From contig NZ_MTSD02000001.1 in the NCBI RefSeq assembly GCF_001995095.2, positions 992,001 to 1,056,000 on the forward strand: 64,000 nucleotides of DNA, read 5' to 3'. The notes beneath the pieces are model-generated. The model saw only the letters and a list, made by a program, of their open reading frames with translations, was not told the origin of the DNA and ran no database searches. The stretch comes from Oceanospirillum linum. GTDB lineage: Bacteria > Pseudomonadota > Gammaproteobacteria > Pseudomonadales > Halomonadaceae. How positions within the stretch are numbered: position 1 is the stretch's first letter; each line of letters opens with the position of its first letter. This document shows, in pieces, positions 19,464 to 28,210 of this stretch. A program made the position numbers and the translations under genes.

Positions 19464-19853
19464 CTATTCAATCTGCTCCAGTAATGTTTCCATAATGTCA
19501 TTCATCGTAATAATGCCTATCAGTTCATTATTTGACAGTACAAGTAAACGTTTAACATCAGACTTTGTCATTAACGTAGCAACATGTTTTACAGCCAGGT
19601 CTTCTCCAACAGTAATCACAGGCTTAACACATACATCGTATACATTCAGGAGATCAATATCGCCCTCTTCAGCAAATACGGTCTTAAGTATATTTGAGTA
19701 TGTAATAATCCCCCAGGCATCATGAGGTGAATTCCGTTCAACAACAAGCGACTTGATTCTATGCTGTTTCATCAACGCTAAGGCATCGCGTAGCCTGGCA
19801 AAAGGGCTGATGCTTACAACATTTGTCACCATAACATCTTTTACGATTTGCAT
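19464..19853 (-). CDS. CBS-domain protein
   Basis: A 129-residue protein made of two CBS motifs only (VKDVMVTNVVSISPFARLRDALALMKQHRIKSLVV; VYDVCVKPVITVGEDLAVKHVATLMTKSDVKRLLVLSNNELIGIITMNDIMETLL). Such free-standing pairs bind adenine nucleotides and regulate partner proteins. Its place between the P-II-like gene and the Usp gene suggests a role in sensing energy state for the DUF1538 membrane protein. That link is inference. Confidence 0.9.
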   Translation of the reverse strand: MQIVKDVMVTNVVSISPFARLRDALALMKQHRIKSLVVERNSPHDAWGIITYSNILKTVFAEEGDIDLLNVYDVCVKPVITVGEDLAVKHVATLMTKSDVKRLLVLSNNELIGIITMNDIMETLLEQIE

Positions 19854-19916
19854 TACATTACTCCTGAAATCCTTGAAAACCTTATATTAACTATTTTATT
19901 AATACACCTTGGTTTA

Positions 19917-20267
19917 TTAAATTTTCTCTTTCAAGTGGGATTCAAATCTCTCGAACTGAGAATGATCAATCCCCCCCAGATGCTCCAAAGGCGTTGTGAA
20001 TACAAGACCTTTAGACCCTTCATCCGGAGTAACAACCAATTTCTGCAACGCCTTCATAATATTCAGGGACAGGCGTTTCTCGAGCACCATAATAAGAACA
20101 CTCTGACTGCCATCATAACTGAGACCGAAAAAGGTTTTTTTGACCTCATTACTTATACCGCGTCCATTCAGAACCGTAATACCACCCGCACCAAGATCAC
20201 GGGCTGTATCAATGGCTTTTTGCTCCAAGTCCTGAGGAATAATCGCGACGAGCACAGAAAATTTCAT
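19917..20267 (-). CDS. P-II-like regulatory protein
   Basis: A 116-residue protein with P-II-like features: start MKFSVLVAIIPQDLEQKAIDTARDLGAGGITVLNGRGI and later SVLIMVLEKRLSLNIMKAL. It lacks the T-loop sequence of GlnB/GlnK, so it is unlikely to be a nitrogen regulator. Its ATG overlaps the stop of the DUF1538 gene by 4 bp (ATGA), which implies translational coupling and a joint function. It may be a gate or sensor of that membrane protein. Confidence 0.85.
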   Translation of the reverse strand: MKFSVLVAIIPQDLEQKAIDTARDLGAGGITVLNGRGISNEVKKTFFGLSYDGSQSVLIMVLEKRLSLNIMKALQKLVVTPDEGSKGLVFTTPLEHLGGIDHSQFERFESHLKEKI

Positions 20268-21760
20268 AGGTTCACCTTGTGATATTTTGCGACTAAATCT
20301 GAAACAATCGCGTAAATCATGACTGAAATAATAGGGAATATAGATGCAAAAGCGATAAGTCCAAAACCATCGATCAGCACATTGCGACCCTCAATATTTG
20401 ATGCCAGCCCAATCCCCAGGGCTGTCACCAAAGGTACCGTCACCTCAGAGGTCGTGACCCCTCCGAGATCATACGCTAAAGAAACAATGAATTTAGGCGC
20501 TAACAGAGTCAGGAAGACCACCAGGATATAGCCGGTCATTACATAGTAATGCATGGAACCACCGCTAATGATTCTATGCACACCTATCGTTATTCCGACA
20601 GCAACACCCAGAGCGACAAGGTAACGAATTGTATTGCCATTAATCTGCCCTGCAGCTGCTTCTTCCGCTTGCTTTCCGATAGCTAACAGTGCGGGCTCAG
20701 CCATCGTTGTCGCAAAACCTATCATGAAAGCGAATAAATAAATAAAAAACACACGGTCTAAATGGATAAGTTGCTCCGCCATATTATTTCCTATCGGAAA
20801 CAACCCCATCTTCAGACCGATCACAAATGCGTACAAACCTACAATAACCAGGGAAAAGCCAAAAACTATTCTGGCTGGATTAGATAAAGGTCGGCGTAGA
20901 ACAAGGTACTGGAAAAAAAGGATCGTCAGAATAATAGGCAAAACATCACGTAACATTGATGCAAGATCGAAAAAAATCTTGAGCAAGAAATGAGGCGTTA
21001 CAGAGTGCTCAGAAGCAACTGCCTCAGAAGCGATATTCAAAGTCTCCGCTGACGATGAGTAAACAACGATACCATACAACTGAACACTGATCATTGGCAC
21101 CATTACAGCCAAGGCTACCAAGCCAAAGCCATCCCGAAGAGGGTTGCGCCCACGAATAGATGCAGCTAAACCTATCCCCATAGCCGCAATAAGAGGAACC
21201 GTAACAATATTTGTTGTCACACCACCGGAATCATAGGCCAGGCCTACAATTTCTTCAGGAGCAAAGTAAGTTGCAACAACTACGAGGATGTACCCAGGAA
21301 CAATAATCCAGTGCAGGGGGATGCCTGCAATAATCCGGAAAACACCTAATCCGGTCACAAACCCCACGGAAGTAGCAACCAGTATCCGTAGTGTAAAAGC
21401 ATCAATTCTTCCCTCGCTGATATCCTGAGCCTGCTGGGCTACTGCAATCAATGCAGGCTCAGCGATAACAGCAGAAAAACCTATAGCAAAGCCGAAACAG
21501 ACCAGAAGGGGCGCCGAGCCACGCTCTGCAAATTGATTTGAAAGACTCTTACCTACCGGAAAAATACTTAGCTCTAGTCCTTGTAAAAATAATGCTACTC
21601 CAAAGGCCACAATTAAGAGCCCAATCAGCATCCCCATCGCATCATTTGGCATCTGCTGAAGAATCAGAAACTGAAAAAAAACGACAACAGCAACAATAGG
21701 AAAGAGATTGCGCAATGCATGTATAAATGAGATTTGAAAGTCTTTGAAGTATTGTTCCAT
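20264..21760 (-). CDS. DUF1538 membrane protein (duplicated)
   Basis: The 498-residue protein is built of two homologous halves of about 240 residues. Matching blocks include FIHALRNLFPIVAVVVFFQFLILQQMPND against MLRDVLPIILTILFFQYLVLRRPLSN, AEPALIAVAQQA against AEPALLAIGKQA, and AYDSGGVTTNIVTVPLIAAMGIGLA against AYDLGGVTTSEVTVPLVTALGIGLA. The inverted or tandem halves and the conserved DxGGVTT motif suggest a transporter or channel, but the substrate of DUF1538 is unknown to me. It is first in a group with P-II-like, CBS and Usp genes. Confidence 0.88.
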   Translation of the reverse strand: MEQYFKDFQISFIHALRNLFPIVAVVVFFQFLILQQMPNDAMGMLIGLLIVAFGVALFLQGLELSIFPVGKSLSNQFAERGSAPLLVCFGFAIGFSAVIAEPALIAVAQQAQDISEGRIDAFTLRILVATSVGFVTGLGVFRIIAGIPLHWIIVPGYILVVVATYFAPEEIVGLAYDSGGVTTNIVTVPLIAAMGIGLAASIRGRNPLRDGFGLVALAVMVPMISVQLYGIVVYSSSAETLNIASEAVASEHSVTPHFLLKIFFDLASMLRDVLPIILTILFFQYLVLRRPLSNPARIVFGFSLVIVGLYAFVIGLKMGLFPIGNNMAEQLIHLDRVFFIYLFAFMIGFATTMAEPALLAIGKQAEEAAAGQINGNTIRYLVALGVAVGITIGVHRIISGGSMHYYVMTGYILVVFLTLLAPKFIVSLAYDLGGVTTSEVTVPLVTALGIGLASNIEGRNVLIDGFGLIAFASIFPIISVMIYAIVSDLVAKYHKVNL

Positions 21761-22514
21761 TCAGCAGCCCCTTGCCTGCCAAACCTTTTCTCGGGAAAGA
21801 AGGTTTGGATAAAATAATTTTATTTACCTCAGCACGGGCTATCGAACATATACGGAAAATAAAGTTCCGTTTAAAACACCAATTATATAACTGATTGTTT
21901 TATCCTTTGATCTATATCAAAAACATTCTTTATGGAGCGCATTCTTTTGCACAGTATCTGCTATATCGGGCTTTCTCAGTGGAACCATAAACACTGGAAG
22001 CAGGGACCTTTGATGGGGAGCAGTCAACGATCTGTTCTCAGTCGTTACAGCAGTTACTTTTCCTCTGTAGAAGGCAATACCAGCTTTTACGGCCTGCCGG
22101 AGGCACAAACGGTGCAGGACTGGTATCAGCAAACACCGGAGCACTTTCGGTTCTGCTTTAAACTACCGCGCAGTATTACCCATGACCGCTTGCTGCAGGT
22201 ACCCGAAGAGGAGCTGGTGACAGCCCTTGATCGCTTTACCCTGCTTAAAGAAAAACTGGGTATGATCTTTCTGCAGCTACCTGAAAGTTTCGGGCCAGAA
22301 CGACTACCGTTACTCGAATCATTTATCTGCAGTCTTCCCAATAGCATAAATTTCAGCTTAGAAGTGCGTCACCAAGGCTTTTTCAATAAAGATGAGGCGG
22401 AACGCCAACTAAACGCTCTTTTGATGGAACACAGCATCAATCGCGTTCAGTTTGATACCCGTGCTTTGTTTAAGAACCCGGCAGATGATGAAGATACTCT
22501 GGAAGCCTTGAAAG

Positions 22515-22548
22515 CCAAGCCCAACCTGCCTCTGCATGTGATCGCCAC
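22515..22548 (+). other. Protospacer with CC PAM for the element's own atypical spacer (homing target)
   Basis: CC at 22515-22516 is the type I-F PAM. The next 32 bases (22517-22548) match the atypical spacer at 44340-44371 at 28 positions. Mismatches are at spacer positions 12, 18, 26 and 30. The PAM-distal edge is 49 bp from the transposon end (22549-22597), the spacing known for I-F3 transposition. The match is directly visible; its use as the targeting event is a strong inference. Confidence 0.93.
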
Positions 22549-22592
22549 CGGACAAAACCCTATGGTGCGTTTTATCACAGCGAAAGACTGGC

Positions 22593-22597
22593 AAAGC
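22593..22597 (+). repeat. 5-bp target site duplication, copy 1 (AAAGC)
   Basis: AAAGC directly precedes the TGTG end of the element and recurs at 44557-44561 directly after the other end. Five bases is the Tn7 duplication length. Confidence 0.95.
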
Positions 22598-22665
22598 TGT
22601 GAATTAAACCATAAAGTGAAAAAAATAAACCAAAAGGTGAAAAATCAACCATAAGTTGAAAAATT
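22598..22665 (+). repeat. tnsA-proximal transposon end with three TnsB-type sites
   Basis: The terminal TGTGAATTAAACC leads into three closely packed copies of a motif like AACCATAAAGTGAAAA. They lie at about 22604-22622, 22627-22645 (AACCAAAAGGTGAAAA) and 22646-22665 (AACCATAAGTTGAAAA). Dense packing is typical of the right end of Tn7. These sites also overlap the 18-codon tail of the truncated DUF72 frame. Confidence 0.88.
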
Positions 22666-22747
22666 TACTACCCTTTAAGGTGCTTCTCATTTTATGAGTG
22701 TTTACAGCCAAACTAGGCTACTCTGGCACATAATTAAGGTAGTGAAC

Positions 22748-23380
22748 ATGTACAATCGCAACCTCAGAAAACCGAGTCCGGTCAAAAATGTCTACAAATT
22801 CGCCAGCCGTAAAAATCATAGCACTATCATGTGCGAAAGTAGCCTAGAATTTGACGCCTGCTTTCATCTTGAATACTCAGACAAAGTAGTTAATTTCGCC
22901 TCTCAACCTACTGGCATAGAATATTTTGATAATGCTAATAAAAAGAGGCGCTATACCCCAGATTTTTCCGTTTCTTATCAAGACGGCACTTCAAATTTAA
23001 TCGAAGTGAAACCGGCCAAAAAATTACTATCCCCAGACTTTCAGAATGACTTTTCACAAAAGTTAAATGCATATAAAGAAATTGGGGAAACCTTGATCTT
23101 GGTGACTGAAAATCAAATTCGCAGTGAACCGACTCTTACTAACTATAAGATCCTACACCGCTACGCCTCCTTTCTGGGAGACTCTGAACTACAAGCTGAA
23201 ATCAAAAAACGACTTCACGAAACAAAAAATTTAAGCGTTGCTAGGCTCGCTTCTCTGCTTAATCTCGAAGAGCAAAATCTCATACCTGTATGTGCAATGA
23301 TGCTTGCTAAAGGATATCTAACTGCTGACTTACAAGCGTCAAAATTTACTGAATTAACACTAACACCATTCGAGGATTAA
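22748..23380 (+). CDS. tnsA: Transposon endonuclease TnsA
   Basis: TnsA cuts the 5' strands at the transposon ends and so allows cut-and-paste movement with TnsB. The product is 210 residues from ATG 22748, which has AAGGT about 7 bp upstream; the frame extends 18 codons further up without a good site. The nuclease residues of the restriction-like fold are visible: Glu34 in SSLEFDACF, Asp72 in YTPDFSV, Glu86 and Lys88 in NLIEVKP. A C-terminal helical domain (KNLSVARLASLLNLEEQNLIPVC) contacts TnsC in known systems. tnsB follows 4 bp after the stop. Confidence 0.94.
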   Translation: MYNRNLRKPSPVKNVYKFASRKNHSTIMCESSLEFDACFHLEYSDKVVNFASQPTGIEYFDNANKKRRYTPDFSVSYQDGTSNLIEVKPAKKLLSPDFQNDFSQKLNAYKEIGETLILVTENQIRSEPTLTNYKILHRYASFLGDSELQAEIKKRLHETKNLSVARLASLLNLEEQNLIPVCAMMLAKGYLTADLQASKFTELTLTPFED

Positions 23381-23384
23381 ACAC

Positions 23385-25190
23385 ATGTTCGAAGACGAGT
23401 ATAGCCCAGAATACATAGATAATCTCGATGGTGGTTTTATCGAACATAACGAAGGGGAAGAAGATACTTACGACTTAGATTGCTTTCCAAAAGAGCAACA
23501 ACAAATAGCTGTCGCAAAAACGAAATTCATTCTGAATATCCGCAAAAAGCTAAAAGATAAAGGATGGACTAAAGAGAATGTGATGCCGATAGTCGATGCT
23601 CTTTATGACGCAAGCTTGCCATTTAAATCGCCAAGCCTTAGCAGTGTTCAAAGGTGGCATCGCAGCCTTTCCCAGAATCAAGATAATCCCGCTGTTCTGG
23701 TCTCGAAACACCATAGAAAAGGAAATAGGAACTCCAAGGTAGGAGACGACAAGTACTTCGATTTAGCCCTTGAGCGATTCCTTAAAGCAACTCGCCCAAC
23801 GGCTATGAGTGCCTATCGATATTACGAGAGTCAAATGTTGATCGATATTGAAAATGGCAAGTACGAGGGCCGTCCTATTTCTCAGACAGCCTTTTACAAA
23901 CGCCTGGCAAAGCTTTCTAGTTACGAAGTCACTGCCAAAAGGTATGGAAAGTACAAAGCGGACATGAAATTTGGGTATAAAGGAGGGCCTCTTAAGCTTG
24001 AAAGACCTTTACAACGCGTTGAAATTGATCATACCCCACTAGACTTGATATTACTTGATGATGAAACTTTACACCCTCTGGGTCGTCCTTATTTGACTAT
24101 TCTTAAAGACTCTCTCAGTAAATGCATTATTGGGTACCATCTATCCTTTCAGGCTCCAAGCTATGCCTCTGCCTCAAAGGCTATTTGCCATGCTATGCTC
24201 CCCAAAAAAATTAAAGGTCCGGATGGCAAACCCTCTTGGGAATGTCATGGCAAAATTGAAACTTTAGTTGCAGATAACGGTGCAGAGTTCTGGTCAGAAT
24301 CATTAGAGCACTTTTGTCTTGAAGCGGGTATCAACATTCAATATAACAAAGTAGGTCAACCGTGGGGCAAGGGGCTGGTTGAGCGAAATTTTTTAACAAT
24401 CCAACAGCTCATTCTTGATGATTTGGAAGGAAAGACCTTTTCTAATAATGTAGAAAGGGCAGATTATAACTCCGTCAAAAATGCGAAGTTTAAATTCTCT
24501 CGGTTTGTGAAAGCTTTTGAAACATGGGTTGCTGAAGTATTTAATTGGGAGCCTAATCAGAAAAAAACACATGTACCGATGCTCGAATGGCGCAAGGCTG
24601 TAAACAAATTCCCTCCTAATGAATTAACTCCCCCAGAGCATGAGCATATCAAACTCATATCAGGGATACTAAAGAAGCCAGCCCTTCAGAATAATGGAAT
24701 TATCTTTGAACATCTTAGATATGATTCCAAAGAACTTGCAGACTACCGCAAACAATTTTGTCGTGATAAGAAAATAAAAGTTACAACCAAGGTTAATATT
24801 GACGATTTAGGTTTCGCATACGTCTACCTTTTCGAATACGAACGCTACCTGAAGGTTCCATGCGTAGATTTTCAGTATGCATCGGGCCTATCTTATGAAA
24901 AGCATAAGGTTCATATCACCTACATAAGGAAGTACAACAAGATACATGGCAAAAGCGGACTGGATCAAGCACGTGCTAAACAGCACATTGCTGAGATCCT
25001 TGAAGATATCGATGCTTCGGCTAAGGAAAGCAGCTCTAAACAGAAGAAAGTTGGTGGAATGAAAAAAGCAGCCCGTGTAAAAGGAGTCGATAGCGTATCT
25101 GTTCAAACTCGTCGTGAAAAAGATTCAAATCCGGTCAAACAGCCATCATCTTTGGCCGATCTTGAAATGATATGGCAAGAGGATACGTAA
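23385..25190 (+). CDS. tnsB: Transposase TnsB (DDE integrase family)
   Basis: TnsB binds the end repeats and performs 3' cleavage and strand transfer. The 601-residue protein has N-terminal helix-turn-helix regions, then the retroviral-integrase core. The catalytic triad is Asp215 (VEIDHTPLD), Asp297 (LVADNGAEF) and Glu333 (GKGLVERNF). A Mu-transposase-like C-terminal region follows, and a basic tail that should contact TnsC. tnsC begins directly after the TAA stop, so the three genes form one operon. Confidence 0.95.
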   Translation: MFEDEYSPEYIDNLDGGFIEHNEGEEDTYDLDCFPKEQQQIAVAKTKFILNIRKKLKDKGWTKENVMPIVDALYDASLPFKSPSLSSVQRWHRSLSQNQDNPAVLVSKHHRKGNRNSKVGDDKYFDLALERFLKATRPTAMSAYRYYESQMLIDIENGKYEGRPISQTAFYKRLAKLSSYEVTAKRYGKYKADMKFGYKGGPLKLERPLQRVEIDHTPLDLILLDDETLHPLGRPYLTILKDSLSKCIIGYHLSFQAPSYASASKAICHAMLPKKIKGPDGKPSWECHGKIETLVADNGAEFWSESLEHFCLEAGINIQYNKVGQPWGKGLVERNFLTIQQLILDDLEGKTFSNNVERADYNSVKNAKFKFSRFVKAFETWVAEVFNWEPNQKKTHVPMLEWRKAVNKFPPNELTPPEHEHIKLISGILKKPALQNNGIIFEHLRYDSKELADYRKQFCRDKKIKVTTKVNIDDLGFAYVYLFEYERYLKVPCVDFQYASGLSYEKHKVHITYIRKYNKIHGKSGLDQARAKQHIAEILEDIDASAKESSSKQKKVGGMKKAARVKGVDSVSVQTRREKDSNPVKQPSSLADLEMIWQEDT

Positions 25191-26195
25191 ATGCCAAAAC
25201 TCACAGATGCTCAGAAAGCCAACATACGGCAATTTAAAGATTCATTTTGCCTTTACTACAGTATCAAAAAACTATTAAGCGACCTCGAAACGGTTTTTGA
25301 AAGCAGTGAGATAGGCGGTGAACCGCTGTCTATGCTCATCACTGGAGATACGGGCTCGGGAAAGTCCTCGACAATAAATCATTTCATTAAGAGTAAAATA
25401 TCTCCTCAAACCGGTAGAGCTCCGATTCTATCTACACGAGTGCCTAGCAGAGCAACTGCTGAAGAAACAACAAAGCAAATGCTAATTGATCTGGGTGTTT
25501 TTGGAAGCTCTGTTTCCAGCAGGAAATCATCAGACCAAAATCTTACTAATCGCCTAATTTCTGCAGTTAAGGATTCGGGGATTAAGCTCATCATAATCAA
25601 TGAGTTTCAGGAGCTCGTTGAGTTTAAAAAACCTAAAGATCAACAAGTAATCTCCAACCGGCTAAAGGTTATTAGTGAAAGTACTGAGGTCCCTTTGATT
25701 TTTGTGGGTATGCCCTGGTCTGATGAAATCAGACAAGATCCACAATGGTCTTCACGTCTTGCTACGCGATCTCATAATATCGAGTATTTTTCCATCATAA
25801 AAAAACCAAGGCAATTTCGTGACTTTATGAAGGCATTAAAAAGTCACATACCTATCCAGCGATCAGATGATATGGATAACATGGAGGAAGACCTGAGAAT
25901 CTTTGCAGCAACTTGCGGAGAGCAGAGACAAATCAAAGCTCTTATGACAGAAGTATATCGACTATGCCTAATTCAAGAGCAACCAATCAGCCTTAAAATA
26001 TATGACGAAGCATTCAGAAATCTCTATCCGACTGCTAACGACCAGCCATTCAAGGGCAAATTAGAGCAGGTAAACTTTAGAGAAATCGAGATGAGCTCTC
26101 GATATATACGCGGCGACTCGATGTACCCCGCGCATATCGAGCCAGCAAAACTATCTGAGTTCTATTCTTTGAGCGAACTACTGAGTAAATCTTAA
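25191..26195 (+). CDS. tnsC: Transposition regulator TnsC (AAA+ ATPase)
   Basis: TnsC links the target selector (TniQ-Cascade) with TnsA and TnsB and provides target immunity. The 334-residue AAA+ protein has Walker A at residues 52-59 (GDTGSGKS), Walker B with NE ending at Glu138 (LIIINEFQEL), sensor sequence VPLIFVGMPW and arginines in WSSRLATRSH. Length is right for I-F3 TnsC. ATG abuts the tnsB stop. A 92-bp gap with nothing recognisable separates it from the convergent helicase gene. Confidence 0.95.
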   Translation: MPKLTDAQKANIRQFKDSFCLYYSIKKLLSDLETVFESSEIGGEPLSMLITGDTGSGKSSTINHFIKSKISPQTGRAPILSTRVPSRATAEETTKQMLIDLGVFGSSVSSRKSSDQNLTNRLISAVKDSGIKLIIINEFQELVEFKKPKDQQVISNRLKVISESTEVPLIFVGMPWSDEIRQDPQWSSRLATRSHNIEYFSIIKKPRQFRDFMKALKSHIPIQRSDDMDNMEEDLRIFAATCGEQRQIKALMTEVYRLCLIQEQPISLKIYDEAFRNLYPTANDQPFKGKLEQVNFREIEMSSRYIRGDSMYPAHIEPAKLSEFYSLSELLSKS

Positions 26196-26287
26196 GCTAG
26201 ACGAAAAGGCTTCTCTGATTTACCGATGGAATTTAAGAGTAGTTTGTCTTTTACCTTAAATAAAGCATGGTTATCTGCCTGCAATAA

Positions 26288-27664
26288 TTACGAAAACGCT
26301 AAATAACTCGCCAACAGCCTTTCCCTGAATGATTTAAGGTTCACTTCAAACGATACCGATTTACTGTTTTCTTGCTCATAAAGGCCTAAGCCAGCAAGCT
26401 CAGAAGCCGATATCCCTTGGTCTGCATTAGTGTAAGTGGAGGCACCGCAGTACCCCGCAGGCTCCGAACACACCTCTATAGCAGCTCCACGTACTTGTTC
26501 TGAACCCTCGTACACATAGCACCCCGGCACATCTTCATTTAAGCGCTCTGCGTACTCGACCAAGCTTGGTTCGGCGAGCATATAGAGATAAGCCTGATTC
26601 TCTTGGTCCGGCGTTGTGCGTATAACCCTACCAGTGATCTGTCGGAAATAGAGCTCTGTGGTTACATCTGTGAGATGACAGCAAACCTGCAAGCGCGGAA
26701 TATCAGTACCTTCAGCGATCATCGCAATACTGATAATCCACTCTGCATCACCGTTTTTGAAGTCATCAATCAGATCTGCAGAATCGTCCTGATAGCAGGA
26801 AACGACCGTCGCTTTTTTGCCAAATACTGACGCAAGTAGCTCTTGAATTTGAAGCGCATGCTCATAGGAAGAGGCCACAATAAGCCCACCAGCACGGGGA
26901 GATGTTTGACGGAGCTCAGAGAGCTTTGAAACGCCCTTACCTAATAAATACTCAATGATTTCAGGATGCTTAATAAGGTCCCGATATCCAAGTTCACCGC
27001 TCTCAAGTAATGCGGCTATATCCTGATATGCAGTGAACTCCTGCTGACGTTTAACAGTGATATCTTCAATATCAATTGCTGTGACCTGCGGCATTCTGCA
27101 CACACCATCTCTGATCGCTTCGGCCAAACCATAGGAGAAGTCACAGAGGATGTTTCCTTCTGGATCGGCATAACGGGCAAAAGGAAGGGGTAGTGTATCA
27201 GTCCGCCATGGTGTTCCCGTAAGCGATAACGTGTAAGTTGCCAGTTCCTGAATACTGCTGAGAAGGTGCAGCCCCCAGCTGTTAAACTCCGATACACCAT
27301 CTCCAGCACAATGATGAATTTCATCAAATACCACCAGCACACGGCTATTGCGAAGGTCGCTGATAAGTTGGTTGGCATTAATCAGGGAGTGGTAGGTTTT
27401 TGATACTCCAATTGCCCCCAGGCGCCCATGAAATGGTCGCTCCAGAACCGACCGAAAGGTTTTTTCTATGCTTGAAGCAACAACACGGGATGGCGAAAAG
27501 CAAACGACATAATCAACCTGATCGTTGGTAATAAGCTGCTTAGCGACCTGGGCTGCCAGCATAGTTTTACCTGCCCCTGGTGACGCCAAAACCAGAAAAT
27601 GAGACTGATTTTTGTAGGCTATTACAGCCTGCTCCAGGCAGTCTTGCTGCCAGCGTCTCAACAT
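26288..27664 (-). CDS. SF2 DEAD/DEAH-type helicase (defence cargo)
   Basis: The 458-residue protein has helicase motif I (LASPGAGKTMLAAQ), motif II DEIH (VVFDEIHHCAGDG), motif III-like SLTGTPWRTD and, in the second RecA-like domain, motif VI QITGRVIRTTPD. It resembles the UvrB/XPB-like branch (RadD-type) but no nuclease or zinc domain is visible. Its ATG overlaps the stop of the upstream 176-residue gene by 7 bp, so the two are translated together. Position in the cargo next to an Xre gene and a type I restriction operon suggests phage defence, by inference. Confidence 0.82.
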   Translation of the reverse strand: MLRRWQQDCLEQAVIAYKNQSHFLVLASPGAGKTMLAAQVAKQLITNDQVDYVVCFSPSRVVASSIEKTFRSVLERPFHGRLGAIGVSKTYHSLINANQLISDLRNSRVLVVFDEIHHCAGDGVSEFNSWGLHLLSSIQELATYTLSLTGTPWRTDTLPLPFARYADPEGNILCDFSYGLAEAIRDGVCRMPQVTAIDIEDITVKRQQEFTAYQDIAALLESGELGYRDLIKHPEIIEYLLGKGVSKLSELRQTSPRAGGLIVASSYEHALQIQELLASVFGKKATVVSCYQDDSADLIDDFKNGDAEWIISIAMIAEGTDIPRLQVCCHLTDVTTELYFRQITGRVIRTTPDQENQAYLYMLAEPSLVEYAERLNEDVPGCYVYEGSEQVRGAAIEVCSEPAGYCGASTYTNADQGISASELAGLGLYEQENSKSVSFEVNLKSFRERLLASYLAFS

Positions 27665-28188
27665 GCTGATGCTCTCTCCACAGAGGTCGCATCAATAATT
27701 TTCTGAATCGCATTCAGCCTGCCATAAAGCAGAGCGGCTGAGTCTCTTGATTCATTCAGCAAGTCTGCAATAACTTTTTGCGCCTCAGGAAACTTTGCTA
27801 GGTAATCCTGAAATGCCTCGACCTCACCCATTTTGAGCTTCAACTCTGCAGACAGTTTATCTTTCTCCTGTCGTAGTGAAGATGCACAAATGGCTGATTC
27901 GGGTTTATAGCCATGTTCGTTCCGATTTTTGACCGGGCTAGCAAGCATCTCCACCAGTGCATCGCTAAAAACATATCTTGTGGAGTTTCTCTCACCTTCC
28001 GAGTACAGCAGATTTTTCTTCTTGAGCTGATGAATATGCCGTCCGACAAAGCGCGTAGCCTCAGCTTCCTGAAGCTGATTAACCTCCATTACCAGTTGGA
28101 TCAGTTCTTTTCGGCCTATGCTCGCAGCATCGACTTTGCGAAGAATGTTCGCAAAAACGAAATTGATATTGGTTTTTCTCGCGCTCAT
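27658..28188 (-). CDS. Small partner protein of the helicase, probably winged-helix plus coiled coil
   Basis: From ATG 28188 (MSARKTNINFVFANIL) the product is 176 residues; the frame runs 18 codons further upstream, across the operator at 28211-28225. Residues about 15-75 (GRKELIQLVMEVNQLQEAEATRFVGRHIHQLKKKNLL) look like a helical DNA-binding fold. The following RYVFSDALVEML and a charged helix (SLRQEKDKLSAELKLKMGEVEAFQDYL) suggest a coiled coil. I do not recognise the family. It overlaps the helicase start and is divergent from the Xre gene, so it could be the DNA-recognition partner of the helicase. Confidence 0.65.
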   Translation of the reverse strand: MSARKTNINFVFANILRKVDAASIGRKELIQLVMEVNQLQEAEATRFVGRHIHQLKKKNLLYSEGERNSTRYVFSDALVEMLASPVKNRNEHGYKPESAICASSLRQEKDKLSAELKLKMGEVEAFQDYLAKFPEAQKVIADLLNESRDSAALLYGRLNAIQKIIDATSVERASAC

Positions 28189-28210
28189 TTCAAATCTCGA
28201 AACCATAAAA

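Larger units (their letters stand above)
21932..22597 (+). pseudogene. DUF72 (YecE-like) gene, 5' part, interrupted by the transposon
   Basis: The first 222 codons of a DUF72 TIM-barrel gene: YIGLSQWNHKHW, YSSYFSSVEGNTSFYGLPEAQTVQDWYQQTPEHFRFCFKLPRSITHD, FLQLPESFGPERLPLL. Codon 222 (AGC) is followed directly by the transposon end. The frame continues 18 codons into the element and stops at 22654, giving a 240-residue truncated product. The other 70 codons are intact at 44562-44774, in frame when the element and one AAAGC copy are removed (total 292 residues). The family's biochemical role is poorly defined. It carries the guide RNA target for the insertion. Confidence 0.93.
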
